A stretch of DNA of 64,000 nucleotides from Pseudomonas baetica (GTDB taxonomy: Bacteria; Pseudomonadota; Gammaproteobacteria; Pseudomonadales; Pseudomonadaceae): contig NZ_PHHE01000001.1 of assembly GCF_002813455.1 (NCBI RefSeq), positions 124,001 to 188,000 on the forward strand. Reading direction: 5' to 3'. Made by a program: the position numbers and the translations under genes. Shown one piece after another: positions 30,231 to 40,595 of the stretch. The notes under the pieces were generated by a model. The model was not told where the DNA came from. It searched no databases and saw only the letters and a list, made by a program, of their open reading frames with translations. Numbering within the stretch: the stretch's first letter is position 1; each line of letters starts with the position of its first letter.

Positions 30231-31910
30231 TTACGCCGCTTTCGCTTCCGGCTGGCTCAGCGAGCGGTTCAGTGCACTGAACAGTGCCTTGAAGCTGGCG
30301 GTGGTGATGTTTTCATCGATACCCACGCCGTGTACCGCACGTTCGCCGTTCACGCGCAGCTCGATGTACGCCGCTGCCTTGGCGTTGGTGCCCGCGCCGA
30401 TCGCGTGTTCGTTGTAGTCCATGATTTCCACCGGAATCGGCAGACCGGCCACCAGTGCTTCCAGCGCACCGTTGCCTTTGCCGCGCCAGTGCAGATTGGT
30501 TTCGCCCTGACCCTGGCTGGCCACTTCCACTTCGACGGCGCTGTTGCCGTTTTCTTCCTGCAGGCGATGGCTGACCAGCGCGTACGGGGTGTTGGCTTGC
30601 AGGTATTCGCTGATCAACAGCGAGTGAATCTGCTTGGCGGTCATCTCCAGACCCAGACGGTCGGTTTCACGCTGCACGACCTGGCTGAACTCGATCTGCA
30701 TGCGACGCGGCAGGCTGATGCCGTATTCCTGTTCCAGCAAGTAAGCGATGCCGCCCTTGCCCGACTGGCTGTTCACACGAATCACTGCCTCGTAGCTGCG
30801 GCCGATGTCGGCCGGGTCGATCGGCAAGTACGGCACTTCCCACAGGGTGTCGGATTTTTGCTGGGCAAAGCCCTTGCGGATCGCATCCTGGTGCGAGCCG
30901 GAGAACGCGGTGTGGACCAGGTCGCCGACGTACGGGTGACGAGGGTGAACCTGGATCTGGTTGCACTCTTCGACGACTTTGCGCACGCCGTCGATGTCGG
31001 AAAAGTCCAGCTCAGGGTCAACGCCCTGGGTGTACATGTTCAGGGCTACGGTGACGAGGTCGACGTTACCGGTACGCTCGCCGTTACCGAACAGGCAGCC
31101 TTCGACACGGTCGGCGCCGGCCATCAGGCCCAGTTCGGTGGCGGCCACGCCGGTGCCACGGTCGTTGTGGGTGTGCAGGCTGATGATCACGCTGTCACGA
31201 CGGTTGATGTTACGGCCGAACCATTCGATCTGATCGGCGTAAATGTTCGGGGTCGCGCATTCAACGGTGGCCGGCAGGTTGAGGATCATCTTGTGCTCAG
31301 GCGTCGGGTTCCAGACCTCGATCACTGCGTCACAGACTTCCTTGGCGAATTCCAGCTCGGTGGCGCTGAAGGTTTCCGGCGAGTATTCGAACGTCCACTC
31401 GGTGTCCGGCTGCATCGCTGCGTATTTGACGAACAGCTTGGCGGCGTTGACTGCGATGGCCTTGATGCCGTCCTTGTCCTGATTGAAGACGATGCGACGG
31501 AAAGACGGCGAGGTGGCGTTGTACAGGTGAACGATGGCTTTTTTCGCACCGCGCAGGGATTCGAACGTGCGCTCGATCAAGTCTTCACGACCCTGGGTCA
31601 GCACCTGAATGGTGGTGTCGTCCGGGATGTGGCCTTCTTCGATCAGGGTACGCACGAAGTCGAAATCGGTTTGCGAAGCGGCCGGGAAGGACGCTTCGAT
31701 TTCCTTCACGCCGACCTGCACCAGGGTCTTCCAGAAGCGCAGTTTCTTCACAGCGTCCATTGGCTCGATCAGCGACTGGTTGCCGTCGCGCAGGTCGGAG
31801 CTGCACCAGATCGGCGCGGCGTCGATGGTTTTCGACGGCCAGGTGCGATCCGGCAGGTTGATGACGGGGAACGCGCGGTATTTCGAAGACGGATCTTTGA
31901 GCATGCTCAT
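30231..31910 (-). CDS. leuA: 2-isopropylmalate synthase
   Basis: First committed step of leucine synthesis: acetyl-CoA plus 2-oxoisovalerate. The 559-aa product is the longer, class II type: N-terminal TIM barrel with [14 protein letters not shown] near 38-51 (metal-binding Asp), SLHTHNDRG with the HxH metal motif, and [12 protein letters not shown], followed by linker and the C-terminal LeuA dimer/regulatory domain ([17 protein letters not shown]) that mediates leucine feedback. ATG start with AAGGAA upstream; a second ATG lies two codons in. A candidate leader peptide gene precedes it. Confidence 0.96.
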   Translation of the reverse strand: MSMLKDPSSKYRAFPVINLPDRTWPSKTIDAAPIWCSSDLRDGNQSLIEPMDAVKKLRFWKTLVQVGVKEIEASFPAASQTDFDFVRTLIEEGHIPDDTTIQVLTQGREDLIERTFESLRGAKKAIVHLYNATSPSFRRIVFNQDKDGIKAIAVNAAKLFVKYAAMQPDTEWTFEYSPETFSATELEFAKEVCDAVIEVWNPTPEHKMILNLPATVECATPNIYADQIEWFGRNINRRDSVIISLHTHNDRGTGVAATELGLMAGADRVEGCLFGNGERTGNVDLVTVALNMYTQGVDPELDFSDIDGVRKVVEECNQIQVHPRHPYVGDLVHTAFSGSHQDAIRKGFAQQKSDTLWEVPYLPIDPADIGRSYEAVIRVNSQSGKGGIAYLLEQEYGISLPRRMQIEFSQVVQRETDRLGLEMTAKQIHSLLISEYLQANTPYALVSHRLQEENGNSAVEVEVASQGQGETNLHWRGKGNGALEALVAGLPIPVEIMDYNEHAIGAGTNAKAAAYIELRVNGERAVHGVGIDENITTASFKALFSALNRSLSQPEAKAA

Positions 31911-31931
31911 CGGGAAATTCCTTATTGTCTG

Positions 31932-31949
31932 GGCCGAAAAGAGGCGGCC
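31932..31949 (-). other. Small hairpin before the leuA ribosome site
   Basis: On the minus strand GGCCG-CCTCTTTT-CGGCC forms a 5-bp stem just upstream of AAGGAA and the leuA ATG. There is no T-run after it. It may take part in leader-dependent control; inference only. Confidence 0.35.
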
Positions 31950-31998
31950 TGCCGGTGTTACGAATGTTCAGGGAAAGCGTGGGACGAGGTGCCGCGAT

Positions 31999-32076
31999 TC
32001 AGCCTGGCAGTCGTGCGCTGACGAGGCACAGGCTGCGGTGCTGGCGAAGCTGAATAAGGGTGTGAGAGGTTTTCAT
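31999..32076 (-). CDS. Candidate leuA leader peptide
   Basis: A 25-codon frame ending 88 bases before leuA, beginning MKTSHTLIQLRQ and ending SARLPG, with a weak GAAGG just upstream of the ATG. Five of 25 residues are Leu (7, 10, 16, 18, 23), but not as a run. A short peptide gene in the leader of a leucine-synthesis gene suggests translation-dependent control. I cannot show that it is translated, and no clear antiterminator/terminator pair was found. The same frame is open further upstream, so the short start is a choice based on position. Confidence 0.45.
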   Translation of the reverse strand: MKTSHTLIQLRQHRSLCLVSARLPG

Positions 32077-32298
32077 GCCTTCAACCCTAACCGCGGGTGG
32101 GGAGGATGGCAAGCAGTCGAAAAAAATTGAGAGGAATACTCGAAAAGCTGGATTTTGCGCGATTTTATTGTGCTTAATGCCATAGATCGTTGTTAGTTTT
32201 GCGCAGGGTTTGATAGCTGCGCAATTCAGGAAGATGGGCTCTTCATGATTTGGGGTGGAGTGGTTTGTCTGTGCATATTTCGGTGTATGGAAGACCGC
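32077..32298. other. leuA upstream region without recognised gene
   Basis: This AT-richer stretch between the leader peptide and the REP doublet should hold the leuA promoter on the minus strand. I could not settle on one -35/-10 pair. No other gene or RNA is recognisable. Confidence 0.4.
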
Positions 32299-32391
32299 CT
32301 TCGGGAGCAAGCCCCCTCCCACAATGATCCGGGATGTTCGAAAATCTTGTGTACACCGGAGAAACGTGTGGGAGGGGGCTTGCTCCCGAAG
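32299..32391. repeat. REP doublet (GGGAGGGGGCTTGCTCCCGAA family)
   Basis: TTCGGGAGCAAGCCCCCTCC and its inverted copy flank about 45 bp. This is a third REP family, seen again at 59363-59454. Confidence 0.88.
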
Positions 32392-32415
32392 AGGCCAGCA
32401 GCCTTCACTGAGGAA

Positions 32416-33237
32416 TCAGGGCTGGAATGCACCAATGAAAATCGCCGGATCCACCCGCGCATCGTTCAGGCTGATATTCCAGTGCATATGCGGCCCGGTC
32501 GCCCGCCCCGTCGAACCGACCTTGCCCACCACCGCGCCACGCGCCAGTTGATCGCCAACCTTCACGTCAATTTTCGACATATGGCAGAACATGCTGATAA
32601 AGCCCTGGCCATGGTCGACAAATACCGTGTTGCCGTTGAAGAAGTAGTTACCGGTCAGAATCACCTTGCCTCCCGCCGGGGTCTTGATCGGCGTGCCCGC
32701 CGGCACCGCAAAGTCGAGGCCAGCATGCGGGTTGCGCTCTTCACCGTTGAAGAATCGACGCACACCGAACTTGCTCGACAGCGGCCCGTTGACCGGTTTG
32801 TCCAGCAGCAGATTGCTCGGGGTGTTCGGGCTGAAGCTGCGGTAAGCCTTGATCTGCTCGGCCAGCTCGCCTTCGATGCGCTTGAGGTTGGCCGGGTTCG
32901 GATTGACCTGCTGGGTATTCTTCAGGGTGATGCGCTGTTCCGGGTATTTCTTGTTACCAACCGTGAACGGCAGATTACGCCCACCACTGCTGATCTGCTG
33001 TGCGCCGGGTTTAACGGTCAGCGGCACGCCAACAATCGCCAGCCAATTGTTCTGTTCTTTCACCACCAGCACCGGTTTGCCCTGATAAGTGGCTTTCGGT
33101 GCCTGCGCAGCGGCGCCCAGATCAACCACTGCCACGCCGCCCGGCACCGGTTTGTTCAGCAGCCGGGTGATGTAACTGTCGGCGTGGGCATTGAAGGTCA
33201 GACAGAGCAAAAACAGTGGAGCGAGAAAACGCGGCAT
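32416..33237 (-). CDS. Secreted M23-family metallopeptidase (LytM domain)
   Basis: A 273-aa exported protein: Sec signal peptide (MPRFLAPLFLLCLTFNAHA), an N-terminal beta domain of ~130 residues, and a C-terminal LytM/M23 domain with the zinc site HAGLDFAVPAG, MFCHMSKID and the HxH of TGPHMHWNI. All zinc and catalytic residues are present, so it is probably an active peptidoglycan endopeptidase rather than an EnvC-type activator. It ends the xseA-side unit; xseA lies 3 bp upstream on the same strand. Confidence 0.9.
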   Translation of the reverse strand: MPRFLAPLFLLCLTFNAHADSYITRLLNKPVPGGVAVVDLGAAAQAPKATYQGKPVLVVKEQNNWLAIVGVPLTVKPGAQQISSGGRNLPFTVGNKKYPEQRITLKNTQQVNPNPANLKRIEGELAEQIKAYRSFSPNTPSNLLLDKPVNGPLSSKFGVRRFFNGEERNPHAGLDFAVPAGTPIKTPAGGKVILTGNYFFNGNTVFVDHGQGFISMFCHMSKIDVKVGDQLARGAVVGKVGSTGRATGPHMHWNISLNDARVDPAIFIGAFQP

Positions 33238-33240
33238 GGA

Positions 33241-34620
33241 TCAGTCCAGTAAAGAAAGGGTGACAGGCGTGAGGTGATTGTCCTCGACGCGCACTTGCAG
33301 TTCGCCTTCGCCGAGTTTGGCTTTCAGGCGCTGGCCAGTATGGGTTTGCGCGGCGTTGCGGATCGCATGGCCGCGTTCGTCGAGCAGAATGCTGTAACCA
33401 CGGCCAAGGGTCGCCAGTGGGCTGACCACATGCAGCGTCTGCATCTGACTGTGCAGTTGCAGGCGGCGGTTCTTCAGACCTTCGCGCATGGCGCGCGGCA
33501 AGCGTTCGGCGAGGCTGTCCAGACGTTGGCGCAACATCGCCAGTTGCCGCCCCGGATGCTGCCCGGCGAGGCGGGTCTCCAGGCGTATCAGGCGTTCGCG
33601 ACGGGTATTGAGGCTGCGTTCGAATGCCCGGCGCATACGCATGTCCAGATCATCCAGGCGCTGAGCCTGCTGGCGCAGTCGTTCGCCGGGATGGCGCAGG
33701 CGACGGGCCATGCCTTCCAGGCGCAGGTGATCGCGCATCAAGCGGTCACGCATGCGCATCACCAAGCGGCGATGCAGGCTTTCGACCTGGCGGATCAGGT
33801 GGCTGGAATCGGGGGCGAGCAGTTCGGCGGCAGCGGAGGGCGTCGGTGCGCGCACGTCGGCGACAAAGTCACTGATCGACACATCGGTTTCATGGCCAAC
33901 GGCGCTGACAATCGGTGTCACACAGGCATCGACTGCGCGCGCTACGGCTTCTTCGTTGAAGCACCAGAGGTCTTCCAGCGAGCCGCCGCCACGGGCGAGG
34001 ATCAGTGCGTCGAAGCCACGCGCGTCCGCCATCTTCAAGGCGCGAACGATCTGTGCGGTGGCCTCGCGACCCTGCACGGCGGTCGGAATCAACGTCAGTT
34101 GCACTTGCGGCGCACGGCGGCGGAACACGCTGATGATGTCGCGGATCACCGCGCCGGTCGGCGAACTGATGATGCCGATGCGCTGTGGATGCGCCGGCAG
34201 CGGCACTTTGCGCTCGGCACTGAACAGGCCTTCGGCGCTGAGCTTTTCCTTCAGCGCATCGAAGGCCAGACGCAGGGCGCCGTCACCCGCCGGTTCCACG
34301 GTGTCGAGAATCAGTTGATAGTCGCCACGGCCTTCAAACAGCGAAACCTTGCCGCGCACCTTCACCGCCAGGCCGTCTTTCAACGCCTGACGCACCCGCG
34401 CCGCGTTCTGCCGGAACAGTGCGCAGCGCACCTGAGCACCGCTGTCCTTGAGGGTGAAATAGATGTGGCCGGACGCCGGACGGGCGAGGTTGGAGATTTC
34501 GCCCTCGACCCAGATGTTGCTGAACACGTCTTCAAGCAACACCCGCGCGCGGCCGTTGAGCTGGCTGACGGTCAGGACTTCACGGTCCAGGCCAAGTCTT
34601 GCAAAGGGATCTTTAATCAT
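33241..34620 (-). CDS. xseA: Exodeoxyribonuclease VII large subunit
   Basis: Catalytic subunit of ExoVII, a single-strand DNA exonuclease. The 459-aa product has the N-terminal OB fold (VSQLNGRARVLLEDVFSNIWVEGEISN), the catalytic region with GRGDYQLI, IGIISSPTGAVIRDI, DALILARGGGSLEDLWCFNEE and PIVSAVGHETDVSISDFVADVRAPTPSAAAEL split across the core, and the long C-terminal coiled coil rich in Arg and Leu. Intact. Confidence 0.96.
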   Translation of the reverse strand: MIKDPFARLGLDREVLTVSQLNGRARVLLEDVFSNIWVEGEISNLARPASGHIYFTLKDSGAQVRCALFRQNAARVRQALKDGLAVKVRGKVSLFEGRGDYQLILDTVEPAGDGALRLAFDALKEKLSAEGLFSAERKVPLPAHPQRIGIISSPTGAVIRDIISVFRRRAPQVQLTLIPTAVQGREATAQIVRALKMADARGFDALILARGGGSLEDLWCFNEEAVARAVDACVTPIVSAVGHETDVSISDFVADVRAPTPSAAAELLAPDSSHLIRQVESLHRRLVMRMRDRLMRDHLRLEGMARRLRHPGERLRQQAQRLDDLDMRMRRAFERSLNTRRERLIRLETRLAGQHPGRQLAMLRQRLDSLAERLPRAMREGLKNRRLQLHSQMQTLHVVSPLATLGRGYSILLDERGHAIRNAAQTHTGQRLKAKLGEGELQVRVEDNHLTPVTLSLLD

Positions 34621-34675
34621 GGGGCGCAGTTTAAAGGCATTTGCCAGTCAATCACCATGACACAACACAAAACCC

Positions 34676-34766
34676 TGTGGGAGCGAGCCTGCTCGCGAAA
34701 GCGGCGTTACAGACGATTCAGATGATGACTGACACGGCGCCTTCGCGAGCAGGCTCGCTCCCACAG
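34676..34766. repeat. REP doublet overlapping the 3' end of the LysR gene
   Basis: TGTGGGAGCGAGCCTGCTCG and its inverted copy. The second arm codes for the last residues of the neighbouring LysR protein, and the stop lies between the arms. Confidence 0.9.
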
Positions 34767-35650
34767 GAGGGATTTGTGAAGGTCTGGATGAAGTGGTGCG
34801 TCAGGGGTGTTGGATTCTGGCGATAGGCGAGGGCGACGGTGCTGTGGCAGTGTGGATCGGCCAGGGGCAGAAAGCGCACGCCGCTCGGGGCGATGTCCTG
34901 CATGGATTCGGGCAGCAGAGCGATGCCAAAACCGGCCTGGATCAACTGCAATTGCGTGGTTTTGCGCGACATCACCCGCGCGGCTTTCGGGAAGAAGCCG
35001 TGACGCATGCACAGCTCGGCACACAGATAACTCAGGCCGCCGCGTTGCGGGTGCGGGATCGAGATGAACGCCTCGTCCTTCAGTTGGGCCAAGTCGACAC
35101 GTTCGGCTGCAGCCAACCGATGCCCCATCGGAACTGCCAGCAGCAAGCGCTCAATAAACAGCGGCACCACCTGAATCCCTTCACGCTGACGCAATACGGG
35201 CAGGCGCAGCAGGCCGACATCGAGGCGTCCTTCGGCCAACTCTTCCAATTGCGCCTCGGAAGACAACTTGCCGATATCCAGTGACACGCCGGGCTGTTGC
35301 TGCAGATAAGCGCCAATGTCACTGAGCAGCCGGCCACTGATAGACACAGTGCTGGAGTGACTGAGGCGCAATGTGCCGAGCTGGCCATTGCCGACCTCGG
35401 TGGCCATGGCGCTGGCCTTGCTCAGCTCGTTCAGCAGATTTCTTGCTCGCGGCAGAAATGCTTCCCCAGCCGCTGTGAGGCGAGGCTGGCGCGCGGTGCG
35501 CTCGAACAGCGGGGTTTGCAGGCGGGTTTCCATGTCCTTGATCTGCCGGCTCAGCGCCGATTGCGCAACGAACAAACGTTCAGCTGCAGCACTGAAACTG
35601 CCGCATTCGGCAATTTCCACGAAGTAACGTAATTGGCGGGTTGAAAGCAC
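34718..35650 (-). CDS. LysR-family transcriptional regulator
   Basis: A 310-aa regulator with an N-terminal winged HTH (MLSTRQLRYFVEIAECGSFS, AAERLFVAQSALSRQIKDME) and a substrate-binding domain (about 90-295). GTG start. It diverges from a TauE/SafE-type permease gene about 100 bp away, so it probably controls that transporter. The last ~15 residues (CGSEPAREG and beyond) are encoded by a REP arm and are not part of the fold; the native end was probably near FTNPS. Confidence 0.9.
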   Translation of the reverse strand: MLSTRQLRYFVEIAECGSFSAAAERLFVAQSALSRQIKDMETRLQTPLFERTARQPRLTAAGEAFLPRARNLLNELSKASAMATEVGNGQLGTLRLSHSSTVSISGRLLSDIGAYLQQQPGVSLDIGKLSSEAQLEELAEGRLDVGLLRLPVLRQREGIQVVPLFIERLLLAVPMGHRLAAAERVDLAQLKDEAFISIPHPQRGGLSYLCAELCMRHGFFPKAARVMSRKTTQLQLIQAGFGIALLPESMQDIAPSGVRFLPLADPHCHSTVALAYRQNPTPLTHHFIQTFTNPSCGSEPAREGAVSVII

Positions 35651-35749
35651 AGGTATGCCTTTTCGAGATGGGTAAGCGGCCTGGAAGATATTAGTCGCAA
35701 CCCTCTGCGCTGGCTAAAGTCGTCACAGGCTTGTTAAGGAAGCGGATCG

Positions 35750-36517
35750 ATGAGTGCGGTGGCGTTGTTGAGTGAATGGACATGGGGCGCAGGAGGCTGG
35801 GCGGTGATCGCGTTGGGGATCGCCTTGGCTTATATCGTGTTCGGCATTGCCGGGTTCGGCACGGCATTGGTGGCGGGGCCAATTCTGATTCTGTTCATGC
35901 CGTTGTCGAAAATCGTGCCGTTGCTGGTGCTGCTGGATTTCGTCGCCGCGTTCGGCAATCTGCTGCCGTCGCGGCGCGATGTGGCTAAACCGGAGCTGTT
36001 GCGGCTGCTGCCGTGCATGGCGGTGGGGTGTACGTTGGGGGTTATTTTTTTGCTCAACCTTAAATCCGATCTGTTGTTGCTGTTGATGGGGGTGTTCATC
36101 AGCGCTTATGCGGTTTACAGCTTGTGGGTCAAAGCGCGGCCCGCGCAATTGTCCGCAGGGTGGGCAGTGCCGATGGGCACGGTGGGTGGCCTGTTCGGGG
36201 CGTTGTTTGGCAGTGGCGGCTTTCTTTATGCGATCTATCTCAATAGCCGTTTGCCGAAAGACGCAGCCCGGGCCACGCAAAGTGCGCTGATCAGTTGCAG
36301 CACGGTGGTGCGTTTGAGTCTGTTCGCCATCGCAGGTGTGTATGCCGAGCTACCCTTGTTGATGCTGGCGCTGTGTCTGTTGCCGGCCATGGCGCTGGGG
36401 TTGTGGATCGGGCGGCGGTTGACGATGCGTTTATCCCGCGAGGCGTTTGTGCGACTGGTGACCTGGCTGGTGCTGGCCAGTGGTCTGGCGTTGATCGGGC
36501 GCTATTTGAGTACTTGA
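35750..36517 (+). CDS. TauE/SafE-family sulfite/organic anion exporter-like permease
   Basis: A 255-aa inner-membrane protein with about eight hydrophobic segments and the duplicated TauE/SafE pattern: IVFGIAGFGTALVAGPIL near the N-terminus and GTVGGLFGALFGSGGFLYAIYL in the middle. AAGGA lies 9 bases before the ATG. The substrate is unknown; the family includes sulfite, sulfoacetate and other anion carriers. The divergent LysR gene is its likely regulator. Confidence 0.85.
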   Translation: MSAVALLSEWTWGAGGWAVIALGIALAYIVFGIAGFGTALVAGPILILFMPLSKIVPLLVLLDFVAAFGNLLPSRRDVAKPELLRLLPCMAVGCTLGVIFLLNLKSDLLLLLMGVFISAYAVYSLWVKARPAQLSAGWAVPMGTVGGLFGALFGSGGFLYAIYLNSRLPKDAARATQSALISCSTVVRLSLFAIAGVYAELPLLMLALCLLPAMALGLWIGRRLTMRLSREAFVRLVTWLVLASGLALIGRYLST

Positions 36518-36557
36518 CCGGATTTTGTCAGGGATTAAGCTGCCGGCCTTCAGGGCC

Positions 36558-36627
36558 CCTTCGCGGGCAAGCCCGCTCCCACAGGGAAATGCATTCCAAT
36601 GTGGGAGCGGGCTTGCTCGCGAAGGCG
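36558..36627. repeat. REP doublet (GCGGGCAAGCCCGC subtype)
   Basis: CTTCGCGGGCAAGCCCGCTC and its inverted copy with only about 22 bp between arms, ending 27 bases before the next start codon. Confidence 0.88.
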
Positions 36628-36653
36628 TCAGAAGCCATACCGCAGGACTGTCC

Positions 36654-37202
36654 ATGAACTCGCAAAGCATCATCGTCCCGAAAATCTCCACCCTGCCGGT
36701 CCACGAACCCCGGGCCCGGGCGATCGTGCGCTGGCTGGTGCGCAAGAACATCATCGAAGAAGAACTGACCACCTGCGGTCGCACCGGCAACCGCATGGCC
36801 CACGCCATCGCTGATGGCGCCCGCGCCGTGGTGTTGCATCCCGAGGCGCTGCCCTTCGGCGAGCCGATCAACGGGTTGGAGATCGTCACCAAGCGCTGCA
36901 TCTATACCCCGGCCAAAGGTTTTCTCGAAGAAGCCGGTTGCGCCGAGTGCCGTCGTGAAGTCGGCGAAGCACTGTTCGAAAGCCTGGAAGACTGGTTCCC
37001 GGGCCGCACAGACAACTTCACTTGCCCCGAATGCGGGCATGAAGATGACATCAACGGTTTTCTGTTTTTGCAGGAATGCGCGTTTTCCAACCTTGGTTTC
37101 ATCTTCAATAACTGGCTTGAGGCCGGCTTCAAGCAAAGCTTTATCGATGAGTTCGCTGATTGGCTCGATCAACCTGTCTCTTGGGTCAAGGTGGAGCTGT
37201 AG
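36654..37202 (+). CDS. Conserved Pseudomonas protein with two CxxC pairs
   Basis: A 182-aa cytoplasmic protein from ATG 36654 (MNSQSIIVPKISTLPVHEPR). It has an N-terminal basic helical region (RAIVRWLVRKNIIEEELT, CGRTGNRMAHAIADGA), then CAECRRE near 97-103 and CPECGHEDD near 123-131, which together could bind one zinc, and an aromatic acidic C-terminus (FNNWLEAGFKQSFIDEFADW). I recall homologs labelled sugar ABC transporter ATPase, but no Walker A or ABC signature is present, so that name is not supported. Function unknown. The frame extends upstream through the REP, which is not credible coding. Confidence 0.75.
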   Translation: MNSQSIIVPKISTLPVHEPRARAIVRWLVRKNIIEEELTTCGRTGNRMAHAIADGARAVVLHPEALPFGEPINGLEIVTKRCIYTPAKGFLEEAGCAECRREVGEALFESLEDWFPGRTDNFTCPECGHEDDINGFLFLQECAFSNLGFIFNNWLEAGFKQSFIDEFADWLDQPVSWVKVEL

Positions 37203-37240
37203 CGGCGGGGATCCCCGTACATCAGCAACATTGATATTAA

Positions 37241-38788
<1,548 letters not shown>

Positions 38789-38813
38789 GCCTTCAAGCAA
38801 TAAAGTAAGCAAC

Positions 38814-38836
38814 CGGGGCTGTTTGATTCAGCCCCG
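38814..38836 (+). other. Hairpin between guaB and guaA
   Basis: CGGGGCTG pairs with CAGCCCCG around TTTGATT. The downstream sequence AGTTGTTT is a poor T-tract, so partial termination or mRNA stabilisation is more likely than full termination. Confidence 0.6.
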
Positions 38837-38887
38837 AGTTGTTTCTGAATCACGACTGTTTCTGAACGACTTAGACGAGACTGAATC

Positions 38888-40465
38888 ATGGCCCTCGATA
38901 TTCACGCTCACCGCATCCTGATCCTCGACTTCGGTTCCCAGTACACCCAACTGATCGCCCGCCGCGTGCGTGAGATCGGTGTGTACTGCGAACTGCACCC
39001 GTTCGACATGGACGAAGATGCGATCCGCGAATTCGCGCCTAAAGGCGTCATCCTCGCCGGCGGCCCCGAGTCCGTGCACGAAGCCAACAGCCCGCGCTGC
39101 CCGCAGGCGGTGTTTGACCTGGGCGTCCCGGTCTTCGGTATCTGCTACGGCATGCAGACCATGGCCGAGCAACTGGGCGGCAAAGTTGAAGGTTCCGAAC
39201 TGCGCGAGTTCGGTTACGCCCGTGTCGACGTGGTCGGCAAGAGCCGTCTGCTCGACGGCATCGAGGATCACATCGACGCTGATGGCCTGTTCGGCCTCGA
39301 CGTGTGGATGAGCCACGGTGACAAGGTCACCAAGATGCCGGAAGACTTCCACATCCTGGCCAGCACCCCGAGCTGCCCGATCGCCGGCATGTTCAACGAC
39401 GATCGCGCCTACTACGGCGTGCAGTTCCACCCGGAAGTGACGCACACCAAGCAGGGCGGTCGCATCCTGTCGCGCTTCGTTCTCGACATCTGCGGCTGTG
39501 AAGCCCTGTGGACGCCGTCGAAGATCGCTGAAGACGCCATCGCCAACATCCGCGCTCAGGTCGGCACCGACAACGTGCTGCTGGGTCTGTCCGGCGGCGT
39601 TGACTCCTCGGTGGTTGCTGCACTGCTGCACAAAGCCATTGGCGATCAACTGACCTGCGTGTTCGTCGACAACGGCCTGCTGCGTCTGCACGAAGGCGAG
39701 CAAGTGATGGCCATGTTCGCCGAGAACATGGGCGTCAAAGTGATTCGCGCCAACGCTGAAGACCAGTTCCTCAACAACCTGGCCGGCGAAGCGGATCCTG
39801 AGAAGAAGCGCAAGATCATCGGTCGCACCTTCATCGACGTCTTCGATGCTCAGTCCAACAAACTGGAAAACATCAAGTACCTCGCTCAGGGCACCATCTA
39901 CCCGGACGTGATCGAGTCGGCTGGCGCGAAAAGCGGCAAGGCGCACGTGATCAAATCGCACCACAATGTGGGCGGTCTGCCGGAAGAGATGAACCTGAAA
40001 CTGGTCGAGCCACTGCGCGAACTGTTCAAGGACGAAGTCCGTCGTCTGGGCCTGGAACTGGGCCTGCCGTACGACATGGTCTACCGTCACCCGTTCCCGG
40101 GCCCGGGTCTGGGCGTGCGCATCCTCGGTGAAGTGAAGAAGGAATACGCCGACCTGCTGCGTCGTGCCGACCACATCTTCATCGAAGAACTGCGCAAAGC
40201 CGACTGGTACCACAAAGTCAGCCAGGCGTTCGTAGTGTTCCAGCCAGTGAAATCGGTTGGCGTTGTTGGCGACGGTCGTCGTTACGCCTGGGTGGTTGCC
40301 CTGCGTGCCGTGGAAACCATCGACTTCATGACCGCGCGTTGGGCACACCTGCCTTACGAACTGCTGGAAACCGTATCCGGCCGCATCATCAATGAAATCG
40401 AAGGCATTTCGCGCGTGACTTACGACGTGTCGAGCAAGCCGCCGGCGACGATTGAGTGGGAGTGA
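38888..40465 (+). CDS. guaA: GMP synthase (glutamine-hydrolysing)
   Basis: Aminates XMP to GMP. The 525-aa product has the class I glutamine amidotransferase domain with Cys86 (FGICYGMQ), His181 and Glu183 (QFHPEVTHT), then the PP-loop ATP pyrophosphatase with SGGVDSS at 235-241, and the C-terminal dimerisation domain ending in the usual PATIEWE. The intact 3' end shows that the accessory DNA downstream did not enter by altering the guaA reading frame. Confidence 0.98.
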   Translation: MALDIHAHRILILDFGSQYTQLIARRVREIGVYCELHPFDMDEDAIREFAPKGVILAGGPESVHEANSPRCPQAVFDLGVPVFGICYGMQTMAEQLGGKVEGSELREFGYARVDVVGKSRLLDGIEDHIDADGLFGLDVWMSHGDKVTKMPEDFHILASTPSCPIAGMFNDDRAYYGVQFHPEVTHTKQGGRILSRFVLDICGCEALWTPSKIAEDAIANIRAQVGTDNVLLGLSGGVDSSVVAALLHKAIGDQLTCVFVDNGLLRLHEGEQVMAMFAENMGVKVIRANAEDQFLNNLAGEADPEKKRKIIGRTFIDVFDAQSNKLENIKYLAQGTIYPDVIESAGAKSGKAHVIKSHHNVGGLPEEMNLKLVEPLRELFKDEVRRLGLELGLPYDMVYRHPFPGPGLGVRILGEVKKEYADLLRRADHIFIEELRKADWYHKVSQAFVVFQPVKSVGVVGDGRRYAWVVALRAVETIDFMTARWAHLPYELLETVSGRIINEIEGISRVTYDVSSKPPATIEWE

Positions 40466-40526
40466 TCCCGCGTCGCGACCTCTAGAATTCATGGTTGGAT
40501 TCGCAGAGGCGCAAGAGGGGTTATAG

Positions 40527-40562
40527 AAAATGCCAGTCAGTTAATCTGACTGGCATTTTTGT
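40527..40562 (+). terminator. guaA terminator
   Basis: TGCCAGTCAG pairs with CTGACTGGCA around TTAAT, with flanking A and T tracts (possibly bidirectional; the accessory gene on the other strand ends 34 bases away). Confidence 0.93.
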
Positions 40563-40595
40563 TTTTGGTGGAAAGTGCGGAGGCAGGCGCAGGTA

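Noticed and set aside
30036..32021. 661-codon open frame antisense to leuA
   Set aside because: It is the complementary-frame shadow of leuA, as expected in high-GC DNA; its protein has no recognisable motif, while leuA has a full active site.
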